Assembly (NCBI RefSeq): GCF_005049105.1
Contig: NZ_SUKA01000008.1
Span: 124,001-188,000, forward strand
Source of the DNA: Sphingobacterium alkalisoli
Lineage (GTDB): Bacteria; Bacteroidota; Bacteroidia; Sphingobacteriales; Sphingobacteriaceae
Length of the DNA: 64,000 nucleotides
Direction: 5' to 3'
The position numbers and the translations under genes were made by a program. Of the stretch, positions 8,825 to 16,705 are shown piece after piece. How positions within the stretch are numbered: position 1 is the stretch's first letter; every line of letters starts with the position of its first letter. The notes under the pieces were generated by a model. That model was not told the DNA's origin and did no database searches. It saw nothing but the letters and a program-made list of their open reading frames with translations.

Positions 8825-10315
8825 TTATTTTCGATCAAACTGATACCAATTTATCCGGGTTGATACACGCATCAATACCGCTAAAATAATAAATATTCCA
8901 ATAGTCCCAACAATTAAAGAATAATCTCTTAATTGCATTAAAACAAAAATAAATCCGTAAAACAGGCATAGAATACCGGCAAAAAGTAATGCAATTTTAA
9001 GATCTTTTGTAATCGATTTAATAAAAGAAGTGATCAACCCAACGGTAGCGACCGCAGCCAGAACATATGCAATGTTGAAATTCAAATATTCTGAAATAGC
9101 TAACAATAAAGAATAAAATAATACCATAGCAACACCGATCAAAATATATTGGATAATATGAATTCGTCGCTTTTTGAGAATTTCTGTAAAGAATAAGGAT
9201 GCAAAGGTAAGAATGATAACTAATATACCGTATTTCGCAACCCGTGTTGTTTTCTGATAGTTATTTACTTCCGGTAAAAAATTGATCTGCACCATATCCG
9301 CATCCGAAGATCGGGTAAAAGACCCAGTAGTATTTGTGGCAGAACTCATTTCGGTAGGCAATTCATCCTGAGCGAAATATCTACTTTCGTTCAAGTCAAT
9401 ACCTGAAAATGAATATAGTCGCCCTGGATTCCCTTCCCATTGTGCAGGTAAACTTCTGTTAAAACTTGGTATTTTCCACGTTGCTTTAAATTGATCGGCT
9501 TCTACACTTCGATCTTCAGGCAAATACCCACCGTTAAAGCTGGGGTTATTCCATCTTCCAGCAACATAAATAGAAGTTTGGTTCGCAATGGGAAAATAAT
9601 TCAACGATTTTGATCCTCTTAAATCCATTTTTATGGAGAAAGATTTCTGGGTATCCCCTATATCGGATAGCGGTATATTTGCCACTAGATTGCTTTCAAA
9701 GAGTTGAAGCGTTTTCTCGAACGTGCCTATTTCCATCATCGTGGTATCCCATGTTAATGTTGGAGAACTCAATAATCCTTTAAGATCACGGATACCAAAA
9801 ACTAGCTTTGCATCTTTCCAACGCACACTATTAAGGTCAGTCCCTAGCTTTTCCTGTTCCAAGCCAGAAAAATCACCAGCCATTTCAACTTGCGCATTAT
9901 ATACAACAGATTGATAAATCCCTCTTTTCAGATATTCCGGGGTTACATTCGTCTTGATATTGACTTGATTAGGCAATAAAAATATCCAATCTTGCTCTAT
10001 ACTTTTTATGATATTATCCTTCCCTTTTTCATCCCTTTCGGTTGTCTCTCGTACATAATCATACGGTATTGCTAATATTGGACTCGAAATCACCTGTTCC
10101 CTTCCCCATTTGGAAGAAATTTCTGCAGTCACATCTTGTTCTCTATATTTTCGTTCTCTGATCAAGTCATCTACCAACGACATTGGTAAAAGCAACAATA
10201 AGATAAGAAAGAAAATGACGCCCAATTTCAAAAGAACAGAATTAAATATCTTTTCCCAAAACGAGGGTACATTGGGAGGTAATTGTGGAGGCATGTTGTG
10301 TGGAGTAGTTTCCAT
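8825..10315 (-). CDS. creD: CreD-family inner-membrane protein
   Basis: A 496-residue membrane protein: one N-terminal membrane segment (about residues 28-48), a large extracytoplasmic domain, then about five closely packed hydrophobic segments in the last 150 residues. The motif order (LPMSLVDDLIRERKYREQDV and later LNFNIAYVLAAVATVGL) matches CreD, the inner-membrane protein of the CreBC regulon linked to envelope stress and beta-lactam tolerance in enterobacteria. The biochemical role is unknown. It is the last gene of a minus-strand operon that carries its own winged-helix regulator, as is common in Bacteroidota; no CreB/CreC pair is visible here. Confidence 0.92.
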   Translation of the reverse strand: METTPHNMPPQLPPNVPSFWEKIFNSVLLKLGVIFFLILLLLLPMSLVDDLIRERKYREQDVTAEISSKWGREQVISSPILAIPYDYVRETTERDEKGKDNIIKSIEQDWIFLLPNQVNIKTNVTPEYLKRGIYQSVVYNAQVEMAGDFSGLEQEKLGTDLNSVRWKDAKLVFGIRDLKGLLSSPTLTWDTTMMEIGTFEKTLQLFESNLVANIPLSDIGDTQKSFSIKMDLRGSKSLNYFPIANQTSIYVAGRWNNPSFNGGYLPEDRSVEADQFKATWKIPSFNRSLPAQWEGNPGRLYSFSGIDLNESRYFAQDELPTEMSSATNTTGSFTRSSDADMVQINFLPEVNNYQKTTRVAKYGILVIILTFASLFFTEILKKRRIHIIQYILIGVAMVLFYSLLLAISEYLNFNIAYVLAAVATVGLITSFIKSITKDLKIALLFAGILCLFYGFIFVLMQLRDYSLIVGTIGIFIILAVLMRVSTRINWYQFDRK

Positions 10316-10321
10316 AGTGAT

Positions 10322-10843
10322 TTATTTTATTGTGATTAAATTTGTTTTCAATTCCAAAGAAGCGCGTAGTTCTTCAACAGAACGACCTAAAAGCATTTTA
10401 AATTCGATTTCGTAAAAAGAGGCCATATTTCTTCCCTTTTTAAACGCCTGGATATAGCAGGGGAAATATTCCGGAAAAATCAATCCACCGATAAAAATCA
10501 TCGCAAATAAGTATAGACTCCTTTTCCCATTACCGAATAAGAGATATTGCATTGCAATTTCGTCCTGAATTTTTGTGCCCGTATTCGTCAGTATATGAAA
10601 CACGTCGTGATTTTCCAACTTCGGCATCACGTCAAAATCATATAGCGCATAAAACTCCCCAAGTGCCTTACCTAACGTGCCCTCTGGGTAAAACAAGAAC
10701 TCGACTTTAGTTATCCCCCACGCTTTCTTATTGATTTTAAACGCATTGGCATACACCCGGGATGACCAGCCGTATAAGTGTAACATAAATTTCAAACGTA
10801 AACCTCGCATATTAAAACGATTTAAAAGAACTTTGAATTTCAA
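10322..10843 (-). CDS. Coq4-like protein with an HDxxHx11E metal-site motif
   Basis: A 173-residue protein whose centre reads NHDVFHILTNTGTKIQDE. Residues H79, D80, H83 and E95 match the HDxxH-x11-E signature of Coq4, the ubiquinone-biosynthesis organiser now linked to C1 decarboxylation/hydroxylation of the quinone head group. A hydrophobic stretch follows (about residues 105-128). Bacteroidota generally respire with menaquinone, so the substrate here is unlikely to be a ubiquinone precursor and the role is open. The gene lies 6 bp upstream of creD and just downstream of the winged-helix regulator, so co-transcription is likely. The motif is certain; orthology to Coq4 is an inference. Confidence 0.72.
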   Translation of the reverse strand: MKFKVLLNRFNMRGLRLKFMLHLYGWSSRVYANAFKINKKAWGITKVEFLFYPEGTLGKALGEFYALYDFDVMPKLENHDVFHILTNTGTKIQDEIAMQYLLFGNGKRSLYLFAMIFIGGLIFPEYFPCYIQAFKKGRNMASFYEIEFKMLLGRSVEELRASLELKTNLITIK

Positions 10844-10861
10844 AGTATATAGTTAAAAAAA

Positions 10862-11164
10862 TTATTTGTGCTGTTGTTTTATTAAATTTTCCAAGGCTTT
10901 TAAGTGGTTTTCAAATGACCGTTGCCCTTTCTCCGTCCTTCGGTAACGTGTATTGGATTTTCGATCAACAAAACTCTTGAACACGGTTAGATATCCCTCT
11001 TTTTCTAAGCTTTTCAGGTTAGAGGCTAGATTTCCATCTGTTACGTCCAACACATCCTTCAGCGAATTAAAGTCGTATTCCTCATTGGCGACCAATATGC
11101 TCATGATCTGAAGGCGTATTCTATTCTCCAATACTTTGTCATACAATGAAAAATCCAAGCCCAC
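10862..11164 (-). CDS. Winged-helix DNA-binding regulator of the creD operon
   Basis: A 100-residue single-domain winged-helix protein: helix-turn-helix at about residues 30-60 (FNSLKDVLDVTDGNLASNL) and a wing at about 63-85 with basic residues. This resembles the transcriptional-regulator/MarR-like family often found beside creD. Translation starts at GTG (11164-11162), which overlaps the stop of the upstream membrane-protein gene by one base, indicating translational coupling. It presumably controls its own operon; the ligand is unknown. Confidence 0.85.
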   Translation of the reverse strand: MGLDFSLYDKVLENRIRLQIMSILVANEEYDFNSLKDVLDVTDGNLASNLKSLEKEGYLTVFKSFVDRKSNTRYRRTEKGQRSFENHLKALENLIKQQHK

Positions 11165-11781
11165 TATTCGTATTTTTTATAGACAATCAAACCATAGATA
11201 ATATGTAACACGCCAAATCCAAATGCCCAAAACCACAACCCATATCCCGGACATGCCAGTGCGAGAAGACCTAAAATGATTTCAAAAATACCTAGCCATT
11301 TTACTTCCTTAAATGTAAAGTTACTCGCCGCAGCTAATGCTAATCCGTAAAAAATCAATAAAGAAGATGCTAATAATCCGTAGTATCCTCTGGCAAATAC
11401 CATCAGCGAAAAGATTCCTCCTGTCATCAACGGCACAGCTACAGCAAACAATAAAGAACGGCTTGCGGCATTCCATATCGACTGATTTATCCGCTTCGCT
11501 TTACGCCTAGCCATTAATACCCCTGTAACAATAGAAACGAACAAGACAGTTAGTGCAATTACGAGCAGCTTAACAATAACGATCTCATCGGTGACAAAGT
11601 AATCACGATACCCAAATTGACTTTTAAAACCATATACAGTTAGATAAGCTAATGCTGCACCAATTAAAGCATATGTGCCAATGAGCACCCCCGATAAGCC
11701 GCTGATGGAAATAAATTTGCTCGACTTTTCCATAATTGAGCGAATTTGTCCTATTTCTTTTATAATGTCCTGCTGATTCAT
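11164..11781 (-). CDS. Multi-pass membrane protein of the creD operon, unknown function
   Basis: A 205-residue protein with about six hydrophobic segments (roughly 25-50, 70-90, 105-130, 132-150, 155-175 and 178-198) and a short soluble N-terminus (MNQQDIIKEIGQIRSIMEKSS). I do not recognise a catalytic motif. It is the first gene of the operon with the winged-helix regulator, the Coq4-like protein and creD, sharing one base with the next gene. In other Bacteroidota a membrane protein of this type commonly precedes the regulator, so it may act as sensor or partner; that is inference from context. Confidence 0.8.
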   Translation of the reverse strand: MNQQDIIKEIGQIRSIMEKSSKFISISGLSGVLIGTYALIGAALAYLTVYGFKSQFGYRDYFVTDEIVIVKLLVIALTVLFVSIVTGVLMARRKAKRINQSIWNAASRSLLFAVAVPLMTGGIFSLMVFARGYYGLLASSLLIFYGLALAAASNFTFKEVKWLGIFEIILGLLALACPGYGLWFWAFGFGVLHIIYGLIVYKKYE

Positions 11782-11876
11782 AAAAGTACTTTGTTTTCCA
11801 AAGTAAAAGAATAATAACTACTTACGCAAGAGAAAATTTATATTTTTTATTTTTCGAAAAAATAATCAAAAAAGAC

Positions 11877-11907
11877 TTGACAGATATAGTAAACGTTTCT
11901 ATCTTTG
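11877..11907 (+). promoter_or_regulatory. Bacteroidota-type promoter of tRNA-Leu
   Basis: TTG at 11877-11879, a 20-bp spacer, then TATCTTTG at 11900-11907. This matches the phylum consensus exactly. The expected start lies about 15 bases before the tRNA. Confidence 0.85.
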
Positions 11908-11929
11908 TGGCACAAAAGAAATCCTAACT

Positions 11930-12011
11930 GCGGAAGTGGCGTAATTGGTAGCCGCACCAGACTTAGGATCTGGCGCCGCAAGGCGTGGGGGTTCGAGTCC
12001 CTTCTTCCGCA
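11930..12011 (+). tRNA. tRNA-Leu (anticodon TAG)
   Basis: An 82-nt cloverleaf. The acceptor arms GCGGAAG and CTTCCGC pair fully. The anticodon arm CCAGA-CTTAGGA-TCTGG carries TAG, the variable arm is long as in class II tRNAs, and the T arm contains GGTTCGAGTCC. The 3' CCA is not encoded. It reads CUN leucine codons. Confidence 0.96.
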
Positions 12012-12017
12012 CTTGAT

Positions 12018-12053
12018 ATCCTCCCGAACACAAAGACATCGGGAGGATTTTTT
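12018..12053 (+). terminator. Intrinsic terminator after tRNA-Leu
   Basis: ATCCTCCCGA (12018-12027) pairs with TCGGGAGGAT (12039-12048), followed by a T run. It separates the tRNA from trigger factor. Confidence 0.85.
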
Positions 12054-12085
12054 ATTATAATGCGAAAAATAACGCTAAGAAGAGT

Positions 12086-13420
12086 ATGAATATTTCACAC
12101 GAAAAAATCGATGACATCAACGCAAACATTATAGTTGAGTTAACACCAGAAGATTATAACCCCACGGTTGACAAAGCCATCAAAGATCAAGCGAAAAAAG
12201 CAAAATTACCTGGATTCCGCCCTGGATTGGTACCTGCTGGTCATATCAGACGTACTTACGGTAAATCCATTTTATTTGACGAAGTCAATCGCATTATTAA
12301 CACTAAAATCTCTGAATATATCGGTGAACAAAACTTAGAAGTATTAGGCCAACCTCTTCCTAAAGAAGAAGACGCTGAAACAACTTATAGTTGGGATTTT
12401 AAAGATACATTCAAATTCACGTATGAGATCGGCTTAGCGCCCAACTTTGAAGTTCCTTTCACTGCAGATACTGAATTTATAGAATACGACATTAAAGCCG
12501 ACGATGCTACCTTACAAGAGCGTATCAAAAACTTACGCCGCAGTTATGGTAAAATGACGAATCCCGAAGTTTCTGCTGAAGGCGACGTTTTATACGCTGC
12601 TTTGAAACAAAATAAGGAAGAAGGAATTGAGAAAACAGCTTCTATCCGTACCGATATCATCGTAGATACAAAAATCAAAAAATCTCTGACCGGTCTTAAA
12701 AAAGATGATAAGGTGAAGATAGATGTAAAAAAAGCATTTAACGTTGCAGACTTAGCCCGTATTTTGGAGATCACGGAAGATCAAGCGGAAAATTTAGATG
12801 TAACTAAGTTTGAACTGACTGTTAAGAATATCAACCGTCTTGAAGAATCTGATTTAAACCAAGAATTCTTCGACAAACTATTCCCTGCTGGCGAAGTTAC
12901 GACAGAAGAACAATTTAACGCAAAAGTAACAGAAGAGGTAGAAGGCCTATTCAAACAAAATTCTACTCAAAAGTTACGTAATGATATGTATACGTTTGGA
13001 ATGGATAAAGCTGATGCTAAATTTCCTGAGACGTTCTTGAAAAAATGGTTAAAAGCAACTAATCCCAATCTTTCCGAGCAGGAGATCGAAGAAGGTTTTG
13101 CAGACTTCGTTAGCAATTTAAAATGGACTATCATCGAGAATCGAGTCGTAACAGCGAATAAGCTTGAAGTAAAATACGACGAAGTGGTTGATTTGGCAAA
13201 GGAGCGTATCTATTCGCAAATCAAAATGTATAACATGAACGAAGAACCTACTGATGAGCAATTAGGTCAGTTTGCTCTTCAGTTATTATCAGATCGCGAA
13301 CAAGCAAATCGCTTATTTGAAGAAGTAAAGGCATTAAAAGTATTTGACAAATTAAAATCAACGGTTAAAATAAAATCTAAAAAAATCGATTACGATAAAT
13401 TTGAAAAACTAGATAAATAA
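12086..13420 (+). CDS. tig: Trigger factor (ribosome-associated chaperone)
   Basis: A 444-residue protein. The N-terminal ribosome-binding domain contains the signature LPGFRPGLVPAGHIRRTYG (about residues 41-60; the family motif is GFRxGxxP). The middle PPIase-like region is degenerate, as in Bacteroidota, and the C-terminal helical chaperone domain spans roughly residues 250-444. It meets nascent chains at the exit tunnel near protein L23. Length is normal. It follows the tRNA-Leu terminator and ends at its own terminator, so it is probably monocistronic. In many bacteria clpP/clpX follow tig, but not here. Confidence 0.95.
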   Translation: MNISHEKIDDINANIIVELTPEDYNPTVDKAIKDQAKKAKLPGFRPGLVPAGHIRRTYGKSILFDEVNRIINTKISEYIGEQNLEVLGQPLPKEEDAETTYSWDFKDTFKFTYEIGLAPNFEVPFTADTEFIEYDIKADDATLQERIKNLRRSYGKMTNPEVSAEGDVLYAALKQNKEEGIEKTASIRTDIIVDTKIKKSLTGLKKDDKVKIDVKKAFNVADLARILEITEDQAENLDVTKFELTVKNINRLEESDLNQEFFDKLFPAGEVTTEEQFNAKVTEEVEGLFKQNSTQKLRNDMYTFGMDKADAKFPETFLKKWLKATNPNLSEQEIEEGFADFVSNLKWTIIENRVVTANKLEVKYDEVVDLAKERIYSQIKMYNMNEEPTDEQLGQFALQLLSDREQANRLFEEVKALKVFDKLKSTVKIKSKKIDYDKFEKLDK

Positions 13421-13463
13421 TCGAGATTCATTTCGGTACATAAAACAGTTACTACAACAGCGC

Positions 13464-13506
13464 AATTCCCCTAAAAAGCCACATGCTATTTGGGGGAATT
13501 TTTATT
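13464..13506 (+). terminator. Intrinsic terminator after tig
   Basis: A 12-bp stem: AATTCCCCTAAA (13464-13475) pairs with TTTGGGGGAATT (13489-13500) with one T-G wobble, followed by a T run. Confidence 0.85.
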
Positions 13507-13518
13507 ATTCCACTTTAA

Positions 13519-13650
13519 GATCTCTTCTTTTTCATCAGAATCCGTATCCAAGAGGCCTCAAATAATCAACTTAGTTATATAATTGCAGGAGAAAACACTA
13601 GCTATAGTGTGGATTGGTATCGTGATGGGTGGATCTTCGGTGAGTGGTGA
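13519..13650 (+). pseudogene. Possible 3' remnant of a lost gene
   Basis: Between tig and the DUF3943 gene, one plus-strand frame stays open from a stop at 13516 to TGA at 13648-13650 with protein-like composition (it ends SVDWYRDGWIFGEW) but has no start codon. It may be the tail of a decayed gene. I do not recognise the family. Confidence 0.25.
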
Positions 13651-13667
13651 ATAAAAATAATCAAATT

Positions 13668-15179
13668 CTAGAACCGGACATTGTAACCAACAGAGATTCT
13701 ACCAAACGGAAATTCACGGTGAAAATCAGCGTATTGAGGATCATCAAAATTTCCCTGTAAGGAAAAATATCCCGAGCTTGCATTCAGTGAAAATCTTTTA
13801 AAAATTCGTAGACTTGCTTCTATTGTACCCGCGTGCAATACATACTGCGAATCATTCCCGCTAATGGTATACAATAATGCACCATTGTAATCTGCTATCA
13901 ACATCAGTCGATTCAATAAGCTCAATTCACCACGATAACGATAGCTTAAACCCGACCCGTAATTGTAGTTACGACTTGCTCCGTAAAGCAGGTACGGATC
14001 AGGAACGGCTGCTAAGGCCACAGCACCTGCCCCTGCACTCATATTGAATCTATTATCTTTCTTATATCTAAATTCAGAGACCCAATTATAATTAAGACTC
14101 TGTGCTCCATAAAAGAAAGCGTCGTTATTATAGAAATCGTAATGTGCATTCAACGTTCCAAAATGACTACTTTTTTTACTTTTAAAGAATTCCGCACCAT
14201 ACACTAGCGCATGAACATTTACGGCATTAATAAATGTGCTATCTCCGTCTCCGACTTCAAAGTTGACAAAAAATTGGTCAAACGGTCTTTTGTAATTGTG
14301 CGCTCCATTACTATACTGAAAACGTAAACGGGCGTAAAATGTATTTTTCCCTTTTGTTAGGAAATCACCTTCCCGCGCATCATGTCGTCTTACACCAGCA
14401 TCTATTTCTGCACTGATGATTGATGAATCTGCTGAATTGTACGTATCAACTTTCCCCCATTTACCGTCTAATAGTCGATTAAGACCATTCACAGGATTGA
14501 CGATGAAAGCCACTATTTCATTTCCAATTCGATTTCCATATTTACCTCTTGCCAATATATTCCGCGAAACCCGATGTGTCATCTCTCCCAAAATAATTCC
14601 TCCGAAAGTTGTATTTACGAGATCATTAATAGAAGGGTGCTGCGTTTCACCCGCTGTTTCCCAAATGTAAGATCCCAATACAGTGGCAACACCCGATTGG
14701 TAAAAATTATATCCATTACTTCGAAAAGCATTAAAATACAGTTGACCGTGATAGGGATGATCGATTTGGTTGGTCGTGAATTCATTATCATCCCAATCCC
14801 ATGCGCTGAAACGTTGGTGGTTGATAAAATTTTTAAACGAAATATAAGAATATGGATCGCGTGTAATAAATCTATTGAATGATGCCGGAACAGCCTGCGC
14901 TAAAAACCACTCCGTTCCTGCCCTCCAAAAATGCTTCGCCCGCATAGAATCCATCTGTTGAGCGAATGTGTCCCGAATAGAATAATTGATTGTTATACTA
15001 TTAAGTTCTTTTGCTCCGTCTGTATATAGCTTATTTTTTAAATATCCATAAGTAATACCCCCATTTCTTTGTGTGAAATTATCACCTTTGAACATGTTGT
15101 TGAGTGTAGAATCAACAGGTTGCTGTGCAAACGATACAGATAGGTAGCTAAGAAATACGAATAAAAACAGTTTATCCAC
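13668..15179 (-). CDS. DUF3943-domain outer-membrane protein
   Basis: A 503-residue protein with a signal peptide (about residues 1-18, FLFVFLSYLSVSFA-QQ). A conserved block at about 110-220 (FINHQRFSAWDWDDNEFTT, NQIDHPYHGQLYFNAFRSNG and GGIILGEMTHRVSR) is characteristic of DUF3943. The C-terminal half alternates aromatic and small residues like a beta-barrel and ends ISVGYNVRF, a typical outer-membrane C-terminus. The function is unknown. It lies alone on the minus strand between tig and the pirin gene. Confidence 0.85.
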   Translation of the reverse strand: MDKLFLFVFLSYLSVSFAQQPVDSTLNNMFKGDNFTQRNGGITYGYLKNKLYTDGAKELNSITINYSIRDTFAQQMDSMRAKHFWRAGTEWFLAQAVPASFNRFITRDPYSYISFKNFINHQRFSAWDWDDNEFTTNQIDHPYHGQLYFNAFRSNGYNFYQSGVATVLGSYIWETAGETQHPSINDLVNTTFGGIILGEMTHRVSRNILARGKYGNRIGNEIVAFIVNPVNGLNRLLDGKWGKVDTYNSADSSIISAEIDAGVRRHDAREGDFLTKGKNTFYARLRFQYSNGAHNYKRPFDQFFVNFEVGDGDSTFINAVNVHALVYGAEFFKSKKSSHFGTLNAHYDFYNNDAFFYGAQSLNYNWVSEFRYKKDNRFNMSAGAGAVALAAVPDPYLLYGASRNYNYGSGLSYRYRGELSLLNRLMLIADYNGALLYTISGNDSQYVLHAGTIEASLRIFKRFSLNASSGYFSLQGNFDDPQYADFHREFPFGRISVGYNVRF

Positions 15180-15311
15180 TATAGAAATGACATTTAAGGA
15201 GCAAAAATAATACTTTACCTACGCTTCATACCACTAAAACAGCAAAACATACTATAAGATGACAGTTATATATTTAGAAAGGACCGTTGCCAGTGCCTTT
15301 CTAAATATAGA

Positions 15312-16025
15312 CTATTGAAGCATCGGAACTTCCATGACCAATATGGAAGACTGGGTGATAGCTCTAAAATTAACCTGCTGCACTTCCCAAATTCCAAGTC
15401 CATCTCTTCTTTTCAAATCTTCGCGATTCGCGGAGAGCTCTCCTTCCAATACAAAGATGTATACGCCATTTTCTGGATTTTTTAAGGTGTAAGTAATTTC
15501 CGACCCTTCACTGAGATCTGCCAAATGAAACCAAGCGTCTTGATGAATCCAAACGCCCTCATCCCCTTTATCTGGAGACAAAATCTGCTGAAAACTATTA
15601 TTACGTCCTTCCGTCGGGATCGTCTGCTGATCGTATCGCGGTGTTACATTACGTGCATTAGGAAATAACCATATCTGTAAAAACTTAACCGCTTCATCGG
15701 TATCGGCATTATATTCGCTATGCTGAATACCCGTTCCCGCGCTCATTACTTGAATCTCGCCTGTACGAATTACGCCTTTGTTACCGATGCTGTCTTGATG
15801 CTGTAGCGCCCCTTCCAGCGGTATCGAAATAATTTCCATGTTGTCGTGCGGATGTGCACCAAATCCATTTCCTCCAGATACGCTATCGTCATTTAAAACA
15901 CGTAACGCGCCAAAATGTACCCTATCTGGGTTATAATATCCACCAAAACTAAAACTATGGAAACTCTTCAACCATCCGTGATCTGCATGTCCTCTTGTAT
16001 CCGCTCTGTGAACTACTGTCTTCAT
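15312..16025 (-). CDS. Pirin-family cupin protein
   Basis: A 237-residue bicupin. Metal-site residues H58, H60, H102 and E104 are present in the motifs GAHPHDNMEI and GIQHSEYNA. The opening (HRADTRGHADHGWLKSFHSF) is that of the YhhW-type pirins, which have quercetin 2,3-dioxygenase activity in vitro. It is cytoplasmic; the natural substrate is unclear. It lies downstream of a Crp/Fnr-type regulator gene on the same strand (80 bp gap), which may control it. Confidence 0.92.
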   Translation of the reverse strand: MKTVVHRADTRGHADHGWLKSFHSFSFGGYYNPDRVHFGALRVLNDDSVSGGNGFGAHPHDNMEIISIPLEGALQHQDSIGNKGVIRTGEIQVMSAGTGIQHSEYNADTDEAVKFLQIWLFPNARNVTPRYDQQTIPTEGRNNSFQQILSPDKGDEGVWIHQDAWFHLADLSEGSEITYTLKNPENGVYIFVLEGELSANREDLKRRDGLGIWEVQQVNFRAITQSSILVMEVPMLQ

Positions 16026-16105
16026 ATTATTCCTTTCAATTGTTTACACACAAAAATATAGGAATTTAGGTTCCTATTTCTTAAGCTATATTAAGAAATA
16101 AGAGC

Positions 16106-16678
16106 CTAGCTCCGCTCACTTCGCAGCTTACTTAGAAACTCCGGTGTAATACCGATATAGGAGGCAATTTGTTTCTGTGGCAATGTATTAATCAATGTGG
16201 GATAGAGGTCACAGAATTTTTGATAACGTACTTTCGCTGGAAGGCTCAGGTAGTCCAACGTCCTATGGTTGCTACTGGCTAACGCATTTTCAGTTAGTAT
16301 TCGAAAATAACGTTCTAGTTTTGGAATTCGATCGAAAATTCGGAGTTGACAATCCCGACTTAAAATCAATACGTTAGAATCCAATAGCGCATCAATATTC
16401 AAGTCACTTGGTTTTTGTTTCACAAAACTATACATATCCGAAATCCACCAATTTTCAGGAGCAAATTGTAAAACATGCTCCAACCCATTTTGATCTACAA
16501 TATACGAGCGCAAGCAGCCTTCTAATACAAAAGCAGAATATTGCGCTACTTCTCCAGCCCTATGCACAAATTGCTTACGTGGAACTTTTTTCTCTCGAAC
16601 CAGTTCTTTCACGATTTCTATTTCATCTCCCGTTAAAAGGCAGATTCCATTGATATGGGAAATTAATTTATCAATCAT
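16106..16678 (-). CDS. Crp/Fnr-family transcriptional regulator
   Basis: A 190-residue protein: cyclic-nucleotide-binding-like beta-roll (about residues 20-115, with FVHRAGEVAQYSAFVLEGCLRS) and a short C-terminal HTH (about 165-188, QIASYIGITPEFLSKLRSER). The C-terminal HTH is shorter than in E. coli Crp, as is usual for Bacteroidota single-domain members. No cysteine cluster for an Fe-S centre is visible. The likely target is the adjacent pirin gene; the effector is unknown. Confidence 0.88.
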   Translation of the reverse strand: MIDKLISHINGICLLTGDEIEIVKELVREKKVPRKQFVHRAGEVAQYSAFVLEGCLRSYIVDQNGLEHVLQFAPENWWISDMYSFVKQKPSDLNIDALLDSNVLILSRDCQLRIFDRIPKLERYFRILTENALASSNHRTLDYLSLPAKVRYQKFCDLYPTLINTLPQKQIASYIGITPEFLSKLRSERS

Positions 16679-16705
16679 ATATAAATATACATCTGCTTCA
16701 GAACA

